Below are positions 25,200-32,189 of a stretch of DNA of 64,000 nucleotides, in pieces; positions within the stretch are counted from its first letter, which is position 1; the number at the start of each line of letters is the position of its first letter. Location of the stretch: the NCBI RefSeq assembly GCF_029894425.1, contig NZ_JARXYJ010000001.1, positions 2,666,001 through 2,730,000 of the forward strand, in the 5' to 3' direction. The translations under genes and the position numbers were made by a program. The notes beneath the pieces were generated by a model. The model was not told the DNA's origin and did not search any database. It worked only from the letters and a program-made list of their open reading frames with translations. This DNA is from Streptomyces sp. SAI-127 (GTDB lineage Bacteria > Actinomycetota > Actinomycetes > Streptomycetales > Streptomycetaceae).

Positions 25200-25259
25200 T
25201 GACGAAACTCTGACGTCCTCGCATGTCAGCCGTCCGGGGGAGGGCCTGCGGCCTAGCGT
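25200..25259 (+). promoter_or_regulatory. Divergent promoter region with shared regulator site
   Basis: TGACGAA (25200-25206), ACTC, TGACGT (25211-25216) matches the paired site at 18075. The -10 TAGCGT at 25254-25259 is 37 bases further and precedes GTG 25267 by 7 bases. Spacing between site and -10 is the same to within one base as at the epimerase promoter. Confidence 0.6.
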
Positions 25260-25266
25260 CGTCCGC

Positions 25267-26592
25267 GTGAACCGGGACCTTCGTCGTGACCTGTACGCGG
25301 CCCTGTGCGCCGCTCTCCTCGTGCTGACCGCCGTACTGGTCGGCACGGCGATCCAGCACCGGAACGGCTCGCTGCGGGTCGGCTGGCCGCCCCTGCTGGC
25401 GAGCTGGGACCCGCATGTCGGCCCCGGCACCCCGGCCGCGGTCGTCGTCGCGGCCGCCGTGGTGGCGTACGGCCCCTCGCTGGCGGCCCGCCTCCCCTGG
25501 CGGTCGCTGCTGCTCGCCGTCTGGGGCGCGAGCATGGCCTGGACCTGGTCCCTGGCCCTCGTGGACGGCTGGCACCGGGGCGTCGCCGAGCAGCTGACCA
25601 CCAGGAACGAGTACCTCCCGGCCGTCGGCCGCTTCCACGACATCCCGGCGGCCCTGCGGGACTTCACCCGGCACATCCTGATCGACTCGCCGGACAACTG
25701 GGGCGCCCATGTCGCCGGGCATCCCCCGGGCGCCACCCTCACCTTCGTCCTGCTCGACCGGATCGGGCTGGGCGGCGGGGGCTGGGCGGGGACCTGGTGC
25801 ATCACCGTCGGCACGACCGCGGCGGTCGCGGTCCTGGTCGCCGTACGGACCCTCGCCGCCGAGTCGCTCGCCCGCCGCGCCGCGCCCTTCCTGGTCCTGG
25901 CGCCGGCCGCGGTCTGGGTGGGCACGTCGGCCGACGGGTACTTCGCGGCGGTGGCCGCGTGGGCGGTGGCGCTGCTCGCCCTTGCGGTGCGGGGGGTCCG
26001 GTCGGCTCTGAACGGCTTCTGCTCGGGCTTGCTGTTCGGGCTGACCGTCTATCTGTCGTACGGCCTGACACTGATGGCCGTCGTCGCGGGGGCGGTGGTG
26101 TGGATGGGGTCCTCCCGCCGGCGGCCCCTGTTGTTCGCCCTGGCCGGCTTCGTGGTCGTGCCGGCCGTCTTCACCGCGCTGGGGTTCGAGTGGTGGGAGG
26201 GGTACCGGATCCTCGTCACCCGCTACTACCAGGGGGCGGGCGGGGTTCGGCCGTACGGGTACTGGGTGTGGGCGAACCTGGCGTGCACGGTGCTGATCGT
26301 GGGGCCGGCGACGGTGGCGGGGGTGCGGCGGGCCGTGGTTGGGCTGCGGCCGCATGGGGGCTGGTCGCGCAGCTCCCCGCGCCCCTTGGCGGTGTTGGTG
26401 CTCGCCGCCGTGCTGGCCCTGCTCATCGCCGATCTCTCCGGGATGAGCAAGGCGGAGACCGAGCGGATCTGGTTGCCGTTCGCCGTGTGGCTGTTGCCGG
26501 CGTGTGCGTTTCTGACGGGGGCGCGGGGGTGGCTGGTCGGGCAGGCCGTGCTCGCGCTGCTCCTGAACCATCTCCTGCTCACGGGGTGGTGA
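25267..26592 (+). CDS. Polytopic membrane protein, glycosyltransferase-like (GT-C fold likely)
   Basis: 441 residues with ten or more hydrophobic helices. Large loops after the early helices carry RFHDIPAALRDFTRHIL and DSPDNWGAHVAGHPPGATL, a layout seen in GT-C polyprenyl-sugar transferases; no defining DxD is certain. GTG at 25267 is 7 bases after a TAGCGT -10 element. It is divergent from the molybdopterin oxidoreductase and shares a regulator site with the epimerase, so it is likely the membrane transferase of the same glycan pathway. Residues about 358-374 (GLRPHGGWSRSSPRPL) are encoded by a dispersed repeat element inserted in frame. Confidence 0.78.
   Translation: MNRDLRRDLYAALCAALLVLTAVLVGTAIQHRNGSLRVGWPPLLASWDPHVGPGTPAAVVVAAAVVAYGPSLAARLPWRSLLLAVWGASMAWTWSLALVDGWHRGVAEQLTTRNEYLPAVGRFHDIPAALRDFTRHILIDSPDNWGAHVAGHPPGATLTFVLLDRIGLGGGGWAGTWCITVGTTAAVAVLVAVRTLAAESLARRAAPFLVLAPAAVWVGTSADGYFAAVAAWAVALLALAVRGVRSALNGFCSGLLFGLTVYLSYGLTLMAVVAGAVVWMGSSRRRPLLFALAGFVVVPAVFTALGFEWWEGYRILVTRYYQGAGGVRPYGYWVWANLACTVLIVGPATVAGVRRAVVGLRPHGGWSRSSPRPLAVLVLAAVLALLIADLSGMSKAETERIWLPFAVWLLPACAFLTGARGWLVGQAVLALLLNHLLLTGW
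26343..26387 (-). repeat. Dispersed GC-rich element, short form, inside a membrane-protein gene
   Basis: On the minus strand the sequence begins GGGGCGCGGGGAGCTGCG and continues through CGACCAGCCCCCA to a GCGGCCGCAG end. It matches the copy at 48151 almost base for base over its first 28 bases and both ends of the long copies at 41875 and 56661. It sits in frame in a loop-coding part of the host gene. Confidence 0.8.
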
Positions 26593-26596
26593 GCCC

Positions 26597-29446
26597 TCAC
26601 GGCAGCGGCAGTTCGGTCCAGATGATCTTTCCGTCGGGGGTGTAGCGGGTCCCCCAGCGCTCGGTGAGCTGGGCGACGAGGAAGAGGCCGCGGCCGCCCT
26701 CGTCCTCGGTGCGGGCGCGGCGCAGCCGGGGCGAGGTGCCGCTGCCGTCGGAGACCTCGCAGATCAGGGCGCGGTCGCGGAGCAGCCGTAGCTGGACCGG
26801 GCCCGTGGCGTGACGGATGGCGTTGGTGACCAGTTCGCTGGCGACGAGTTCGACGGTGAACGACAGCTCGTCCAGGCCCCAGGCGGCGAGCTGTTCGGTG
26901 ACCGCGGCGCGGGAGCGGGAGACGACCGCCGGGTCGCTCGGCAGCTCCCACTGGGCGACCCGCTCGGGGCCGAGGGCGCGGGTGCGGGCGACGAGGAGGG
27001 CCACGTCGTCGCTGGGGCGGGCCGGGAGCAGCGTGTCCAGCACGGCCTCGCAGGTCTCCTCCGGTGACCGGTCGGCACAGGCCAGGACGGTACGCAGCCG
27101 CTCCAGCCCGGCGTCGATGTCCTGGTGCCGGTCCTCGATCAACCCGTCGGTGTAGAGCACCAGTTGGCTGCCCTCGGCGAGTTCCAGCTCCACCGTCTCG
27201 AAGGGCATGCCGCCGAGCCCGAGGGGCTGTCCCGAGGGCAGGTCGACGAACTCGACGGTGCCGTCGGGGCGGACGATCGCGGGCAGGGGGTGTCCGGCGC
27301 GGGTGAGGGCGCAGCGCCGGGACACCGGGTCGTAGACGGCGTACAGGCAGGTGGCACCGACGATGCCGGAGTCCGCCTGGCTGCTGTCCACCGCCCAGCC
27401 CTCGCCGCGGTCCAGGCGGCCCACCAGGTCGTCGAGGTGGGTGAGGAGTTCGTCGGGCGGCAGGTCCAGGGAGCAGAAGTTGTGCACGGCGGTGCGCAGC
27501 CGGCCCATGGTGGCGGCGGCGTGCAGGCCGTGGCCGACGACGTCGCCGACGATCAGCGCCACCCGCGCCCCGGACAGCGGGATGACATCGAACCAGTCGC
27601 CGCCGACACCCGCCTGCGCGGGCAGATAGCGGTACGCGACCTCGACGGCGCTCTGCTCGGGGCGGCCCTTCGGCAGCAGGCTCCGCTGGAGGGCGAGCGC
27701 GGTGTTGTGCTCGCGGGTGTAGCGGCGTGCGTTGTCGATGCAGATCGCCGCGCGTCCGGCCAGCTCCTGGGCGAGGGACAGGTCGTCCTCCTCGAAGGGG
27801 GCGGGGTGCCCCGAGCGGTAGAAGCTGACCACGCCGAGCGTCGTGCCGCGCGCCCGCAGCGGCACGGTGATCAGGGAATGGATGCCGGCGGTGAGCACCC
27901 GGGCGAGCCGCGCCGGGTCCTGGGCCAGCCAGCCGCCCGCCTCCGCGAGCACCGGTTCGAGCACCGCCCGCCCGGTCTCCAGGCTGCGGAACTGCGGGGT
28001 GGAGGGCACGTAACCGACCTGGTCGCCGACGCCGTACAGGTCGGGCTCCTCGCGCACGCTGCCCACGGCGACCCGGCGCAGCGGGGTCGCCGCGCCGAGC
28101 GGTCCCGGCTCCTCGCCGTGCAGCACCGGGTCCGGGAGATCCACGGACGCGAAGTCGGCGAACCACGGTACGGCCACCTCCGCGAGCTCCTCCGCGGTCC
28201 GTGCGACGTCCAGCGTGGTGCCGATCCTGATCCCGGCCTCGTGCAGCAGTTCCAGGCGCCTGCGCGCGAGTACGGCGAGCCGGCCCACGCCGGGGTCGCC
28301 GAGGAGGAGCAGGCGGTCGTCGGTCACGGGCTGGGGGGCGGAGGGCTGCGGGGGCGGGAGGAGAAGCATGGGAGTGGGCGGAGACGTGGGCGGACCGGGC
28401 AGGCCGGCGGCGGCCGCCTTCTTCTTCGACGGCGGCGGCGGGGCGATCTTGGACACCGGCACCACCCCGGCCACGGTCCCCGGTCCCGCGAGCCCGACCG
28501 GCCCCACATCCGCCCCGCCGAGAATCCGCGCCTCGACCACGACTCCCGTCTCCCCCGCCGCTCCCCGCACCTGGCGGCGCAGCAGCATGGCGCTGCGGCC
28601 GCCCGACAGCATCACTTCGTCGAGGGTCCGGTGCGGCGCGGCGATGAGCTCCTCGGCCTTCTCCCGCAGTACGGCCAGATCGATCCGCCCGAGGCGAGCG
28701 CCCGCCCCCTCGCCGTACCGCCCCGGCCGCGCGCCCGCGGGCTGCTGCGGCCACCCGTCGGCGTCCCGTCCGGCGCGCCGGTACGCGGCGAGCAGCGCCC
28801 GCTCCCGCTGCGTGGCCTGTTCCAGCAGCCGCGCCTCGATGTCACGGGCGGCCTCGCGGACCAGCCGCAGCATGAGGGGGTCGCCGTCGTCCCGCAGACA
28901 GGTGAGATCGAGTACGGCCTCGATGTGCCCGCTGAGCGGGTTGCGCACCGGCGTGCCCGCACAGGCGAAGGGCTGGAGGCAGTCCGCGAAGTGCTCACGC
29001 CCGACGACATAGACGGGTCCGCGCTCGGCCAGCGCGGTGCCGACGCCGTTGGTGCCGACGACCTGCTCGGAGGCGTCGAAGCCCGGGGCGAACTGCACGC
29101 CGTCCAGTCGCTCCCGCAACAGCCGGTCGCCGCCGAGCCGCTGGACCATCCGGCCCTGGCTGTCGCAGAGCGCGATGGTCATGCCGACCTCGGACAGCGA
29201 GCCGGTGAGCCGTTGCAGCACCGGCTCGGCGGCCCGCAGGAAGGTGTCGTCCAGGGCCAGACCGGGTGCGTACGGCACCAGCAGCCGGTCCGGCTCGAGA
29301 CCGACGGACCTGCACCGCTTCCAGGAGTCGAGCACCGCGCTCCGGACATCCGCGTCCACCCGGGCACCGGTCAGGAATCGTTCGTGGGCATCGACCAGCC
29401 CGCCGATGTCGTCCCAGGTGACGGACAACGGAATCACTTCCCTCAC
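26597..29446 (-). CDS. Multi-domain PP2C (SpoIIE-type) phosphatase with GAF sensors and kinase-like ATPase domain
   Basis: 949 residues. The N-terminal ~230 resemble the sensor half of acetoin/sigma-54-activator regulators (SWKRCRSVGLEPD, then a GAF with VVGTNGVGTAL). A Pro/Ala/Lys-rich linker (about 310-370) leads to a second GAF (about 385-560), then a SpoIIE/PP2C phosphatase with VGGDWFDVIPL, VGDVVGHGLHAAA and TDGLIEDR metal-binding Asp motifs, and last a GHKL anti-sigma-type ATPase (ELVTNAIRHATGP, DEGGRGLFLVAQL). It combines the two activities of sigma-factor partner-switching, phosphatase and kinase. GTG at 29446; single-gene unit, co-oriented with the cell-wall genes upstream. Confidence 0.88.
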   Translation of the reverse strand: MREVIPLSVTWDDIGGLVDAHERFLTGARVDADVRSAVLDSWKRCRSVGLEPDRLLVPYAPGLALDDTFLRAAEPVLQRLTGSLSEVGMTIALCDSQGRMVQRLGGDRLLRERLDGVQFAPGFDASEQVVGTNGVGTALAERGPVYVVGREHFADCLQPFACAGTPVRNPLSGHIEAVLDLTCLRDDGDPLMLRLVREAARDIEARLLEQATQRERALLAAYRRAGRDADGWPQQPAGARPGRYGEGAGARLGRIDLAVLREKAEELIAAPHRTLDEVMLSGGRSAMLLRRQVRGAAGETGVVVEARILGGADVGPVGLAGPGTVAGVVPVSKIAPPPPSKKKAAAAGLPGPPTSPPTPMLLLPPPQPSAPQPVTDDRLLLLGDPGVGRLAVLARRRLELLHEAGIRIGTTLDVARTAEELAEVAVPWFADFASVDLPDPVLHGEEPGPLGAATPLRRVAVGSVREEPDLYGVGDQVGYVPSTPQFRSLETGRAVLEPVLAEAGGWLAQDPARLARVLTAGIHSLITVPLRARGTTLGVVSFYRSGHPAPFEEDDLSLAQELAGRAAICIDNARRYTREHNTALALQRSLLPKGRPEQSAVEVAYRYLPAQAGVGGDWFDVIPLSGARVALIVGDVVGHGLHAAATMGRLRTAVHNFCSLDLPPDELLTHLDDLVGRLDRGEGWAVDSSQADSGIVGATCLYAVYDPVSRRCALTRAGHPLPAIVRPDGTVEFVDLPSGQPLGLGGMPFETVELELAEGSQLVLYTDGLIEDRHQDIDAGLERLRTVLACADRSPEETCEAVLDTLLPARPSDDVALLVARTRALGPERVAQWELPSDPAVVSRSRAAVTEQLAAWGLDELSFTVELVASELVTNAIRHATGPVQLRLLRDRALICEVSDGSGTSPRLRRARTEDEGGRGLFLVAQLTERWGTRYTPDGKIIWTELPLP

Positions 29447-29557
29447 CCGGAGGCGGCCCGGTCGCTCGCCGCCACTCGGCTCGCCCCCCCGGCGCCCTCC
29501 AAGCCCCTACACCGTAGACCCCTTGTGACGCGCATCACAACACCGCGAGTGAACGGG

Positions 29558-30694
29558 TCAGCAGGTGGCCACGCCGTCCAGCCAGGCCGGGCCCTTGATG
29601 TAGATGTTGGTCATCCACGAGCCGTCGGTCAGCTTCGACCAGGCGTCGTTGGTGTAGCCCTCGGCCGTCACCTCCTGGGCGTGCTTCTGGCAGACCACGT
29701 TGACCGTGGTCGGCTGCGCGAAGTAGTCGACGACGCCGGCGTTGACGTTCGGCTCGCTGTGGGTGCGCACCCCGGTGCCCCAGGTCTGGAAGGCCTTGCT
29801 GCCACCGGACGGCGGCGAGGTGCTGCTGCCGCCGCAGTCCGGGATCCCGGGCAGCCAGGCCGGGCCCTTGATGTAGATGTTGGTCACCCACGAGCCGTCG
29901 GCTAGCTTGGCCCAGGCGTCGTTGGTGTAGCCCTCGGCGGTCACGGTCTCCGCGTGCTGCTGGCACTGGACCGACACCTGGGTCGGTCCGGGGAAGGTGT
30001 CGACGACGGCGGAGCCCACGCTCGGCGTCCGGTGCGTGCGCACGCCGGTGCCCCAGGTCTCGAAGACCGTGCCGCCGTTCGCGGGCGGCGGGACGGGGGT
30101 GCCCGAACCGTTGATCCGGACCGCGCCCGCGTAGTCGCCGCCGGTGCGCACGGACGTGACCCTGATGTGGGTGCCCGACTCGTACGCCTCGACCATCTGG
30201 CCGCCGCCCAGGTACATGGCGACGTGGTGGATGTGCCCGTTGCCCCAGAACATCAGGTCGCCCGGCAGCAGCGGGGCGGTGCCCTGCCCGGCGGAGAACC
30301 GGGCGGAGGCCTGCGAGCTGTGGAACTGGTCGTCGGCCGTGCCGTTGAGCAGGTCCTTGCCGGTCGCCCGGTAGTAGGCGTACCGCATCAGGCCCGAGCA
30401 GTCGAAGCCCTTGCGCTCGCCGTCGTGGAGGCTGTCCGGGTCGGAGCCGTCGTAGAAGCCGTAGCTGGCGCCGGGCGTGGCGGCGTGGCCGCCGCCCCAG
30501 CTGTACCAGACGCCGATCTGCGAACAGGCCGCGTCGACGGCGGCCTGCGCGGTGGCCGAGGCGCCGGGCGCGAGGACACCGCAGGTGGCGTCCTGGGCGG
30601 CGTGGGCCGGGGCGGAGAAAAACGCGGTGAGCGCCAGCGCCGAGGCACCCACGAGCGCGCCGCTGGTCCGACGGCGCGTACTGATGGTCTTCAA
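29558..30694 (-). CDS. Secreted NlpC/P60 peptidoglycan hydrolase with two C-terminal SH3-like repeats
   Basis: 378 residues. A signal peptide (MKTISTRRRTSGALVGASAL ... APAHA) is followed by an NlpC/P60 domain, with catalytic C99 in FDCSGLMRY and His in GHIHHVAMYLG. Two SH3b-like repeats follow (FETWGTGVRTH... and FQTWGTGVRTH...), each ending TNIYIKGPAWL-x-G; both carry paired Cys. It should cleave D-iGlu-DAP-type stem peptides outside the cell. The TTG at 30694 is chosen because AAGGAAGAG lies 5 bases upstream and the signal peptide starts there; upstream in-frame codons to 30797 add no domain. Confidence 0.9.
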   Translation of the reverse strand: MKTISTRRRTSGALVGASALALTAFFSAPAHAAQDATCGVLAPGASATAQAAVDAACSQIGVWYSWGGGHAATPGASYGFYDGSDPDSLHDGERKGFDCSGLMRYAYYRATGKDLLNGTADDQFHSSQASARFSAGQGTAPLLPGDLMFWGNGHIHHVAMYLGGGQMVEAYESGTHIRVTSVRTGGDYAGAVRINGSGTPVPPPANGGTVFETWGTGVRTHRTPSVGSAVVDTFPGPTQVSVQCQQHAETVTAEGYTNDAWAKLADGSWVTNIYIKGPAWLPGIPDCGGSSTSPPSGGSKAFQTWGTGVRTHSEPNVNAGVVDYFAQPTTVNVVCQKHAQEVTAEGYTNDAWSKLTDGSWMTNIYIKGPAWLDGVATC

Positions 30695-30759
30695 GGGACT
30701 CTTCCTTCGTCGAGGTGGCGTCAGCGGGAGGCCGGTGACACCGGTGGGAGACGCGGAGA

Positions 30760-30802
30760 CCCGGGTGGCGCACCCCACCCCCGTGGGGGTGCGCCACCCG
30801 GG
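30760..30802. terminator. Strong hairpin abutting the ECF sigma stop codon
   Basis: A perfect 17-bp inverted repeat (30760-30776 with 30786-30802, CCCGGGTGGCGCACCCC type) around a 9-base loop. It begins on the base after the sigma gene's TAG stop and precedes the NlpC/P60 gene, so it should terminate or attenuate read-through. Confidence 0.87.
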
Positions 30803-31354
30803 CTAGCTGTGAAGAGCGGCACGCATCTTGGCGAGGCCGCGCAGTCGGTTGCGCTGGACCGTGCCGCGGTGGGCGCCGAGACGCTCCCCGGCCGTGTCGT
30901 GGGTGAGTCCCTCCAGGTCCACGAGGATCACCGCGGCGGCCTCCTTCTCGGAGAGCATGCCGAGCAGCGCGAGCGCCGTCGCGGAGGCCTCGTAGGAGGC
31001 GAGCCCGCCGTCCCAGCCGGCTTCCGGCAGCTGGTCCGTGGTGCGCTCGCGGCGGGAGGGGTGCTGCCAGGAGTCGCGCAGCAGGTTGAGGGCGACGGCG
31101 CAGGTGTAGGCGTACGGATGCTGCTGCCGCGTCAGGCTCTGGGAGCGGGCCCGCCGGGAGAGCCGCAGATAGGTCTCCTGGAGCAGGTCGTCGGCGTCGT
31201 GCGGATTGCCCGTCAGGGCCAGCAGCCGTCGTCGCAGACGTGGCATGTCGGCCGTGAAGGACGCGTCGAAGTCTCCCGGGGTCATCCGGTTGTCCGGGCT
31301 CGTCCGGTCGTCGGCCTCGCGCGGCGGTGGCGGACAGGTGGCGTGGCTGTGCAT
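30803..31354 (-). CDS. ECF-type RNA polymerase sigma factor
   Basis: 183 residues. Sigma region 2 is seen in DFDASFTADMPRLRRRLLALTGNPHDADDLLQETYLRL; region 4 in LLGMLSEKEAAAVILVDLEGLTHDTAGERLGAHRGTVQ-type sequence, ending in a basic recognition helix. ATG at 31354 is preceded by a clear AAGGGGGAAA site. No anti-sigma gene is adjacent. Position between a D,D-dipeptidase gene and an NlpC/P60 gene, all on the same strand, points to a cell-wall regulon. Confidence 0.88.
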   Translation of the reverse strand: MHSHATCPPPPREADDRTSPDNRMTPGDFDASFTADMPRLRRRLLALTGNPHDADDLLQETYLRLSRRARSQSLTRQQHPYAYTCAVALNLLRDSWQHPSRRERTTDQLPEAGWDGGLASYEASATALALLGMLSEKEAAAVILVDLEGLTHDTAGERLGAHRGTVQRNRLRGLAKMRAALHS

Positions 31355-31362
31355 CTGTTTCC

Positions 31363-31402
31363 CCCTTGCGGTGATCCTCGCGGCGATCCCTTGCGGTGAT
31401 CC
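31363..31402. repeat. Direct repeat upstream of the sigma gene
   Basis: CCCTTGCGGTGATCC occurs at 31363-31377 and again at 31388-31402, exactly 25 bases apart, in the 86-base leader between the dipeptidase stop and the sigma start. It may be a regulator site or a mRNA feature; the first copy contains the complement of the ribosome-site G-run. Confidence 0.6.
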
Positions 31403-31440
31403 CCTCGTGGTGTTCTTCGTGCGCTGTCCCGCTCCGGTGG

Positions 31441-32106
31441 TCAGGCCGGAGGGCGGGGCGGGTCGGCGGGGCCGTAGCGGGCGGCCGGCACGCGGCGCAG
31501 CAGGGCCCAGTACCGGTCGCCGTACGACCAGTGCCACCACTCGGTCGGGTAGTTGACGAACCCGGTCGCGGTGAGCACCCGGCGCAGCAGGGCCCGGTGC
31601 TCGCGGGCCTCGGCGCCGATGCCGGGCGCGTCGGTGCGGCAGGCGCCCGCGCTCTCCTCCGGGGTGGCGTTGACCTCCGTGCCGAGCGGCAGTTCCCGGC
31701 CCGTGTGGTCGCACAGGGTCAGATCGACCGCGCCGCCACTGACGTGCGGGGCGACCTCCGGCGGCGAGATGTACGCGCTCGCCAGCTCACGGATCCGCTC
31801 GGGAGACGCGTCCGGGTGGGCCTTCCGCATGGTCGCCGCATACTGCTCGAAGTACCGGCGCTGGAGGTCGGGCGGCCGGTACCCCTCCACCACCAGGAAC
31901 CGGATCCCCACGGGCAGCAGCCGCTGCGCCCGCACGAGCCGCTGCAGCGCGCCGACCCGCAGATGGGCGTAGCTCCCCTCGTCGTCGGCCTGCCGGGCAT
32001 CGAGCCGCAACCGGCCGTCCTCCCGCAGATCGACGAGCGGTTCCCCGCACTCGTCGTGCGTCACCGCGGCAACCCTGGGATCCGCGAGCGTGATGATGTC
32101 TGTCAC
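31441..32106 (-). CDS. D-alanyl-D-alanine dipeptidase (VanX-like, peptidase M15D)
   Basis: 221 residues. The zinc site of M15D enzymes is intact: HVSGGAVDLTL supplies His and Asp, and EWWHWSYGD supplies the catalytic Glu and third His. Other family blocks are FLVVEGYRPPDLQRRYF and GAEAREHRALLRRVL. No signal peptide, so it is cytoplasmic and would hydrolyse D-Ala-D-Ala or recycle related dipeptides. No vanH/vanA neighbours, so glycopeptide resistance is not implied. GTG at 32106 has no good ribosome site; a GACGCT element 5 bases upstream could be the -10 of a leaderless transcript. Three phased repeats lie just upstream. Confidence 0.85.
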   Translation of the reverse strand: MTDIITLADPRVAAVTHDECGEPLVDLREDGRLRLDARQADDEGSYAHLRVGALQRLVRAQRLLPVGIRFLVVEGYRPPDLQRRYFEQYAATMRKAHPDASPERIRELASAYISPPEVAPHVSGGAVDLTLCDHTGRELPLGTEVNATPEESAGACRTDAPGIGAEAREHRALLRRVLTATGFVNYPTEWWHWSYGDRYWALLRRVPAARYGPADPPRPPA

Positions 32107-32128
32107 GAGAAGAGCGTCGCGGGGCCTT

Positions 32129-32161
32129 CTGCAAATGCTCTGCAGATCGCCTGCAAGCGGT
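32129..32161 (-). promoter_or_regulatory. Three heptamers in 11-bp phase: likely SARP binding site
   Basis: CTGCA starts at 32129, 32140 and 32151, exactly 11 bases apart. Read on the minus strand the units are CTTGCAG, TCTGCAG and TTTGCAG separated by 4 bases, the layout of SARP sites beside a -10 element. A fourth CTGCA at 32174 is out of phase. The array lies between the SARP-type gene and the dipeptidase start, 22 bases from the latter. Confidence 0.65.
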
Positions 32162-32189
32162 GGACCGAGAGTTCTGCAGCGCTTCGCTC

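Noticed and set aside
30695..30760. c-di-AMP (ydaO) riboswitch before the NlpC/P60 gene
   Set aside because: Too little leader sequence and none of the conserved riboswitch elements; a hairpin terminator fills the gap.
31441..32106. Vancomycin-resistance locus
   Set aside because: Only a VanX-like gene is present; no vanH, vanA or VanRS genes adjoin it.
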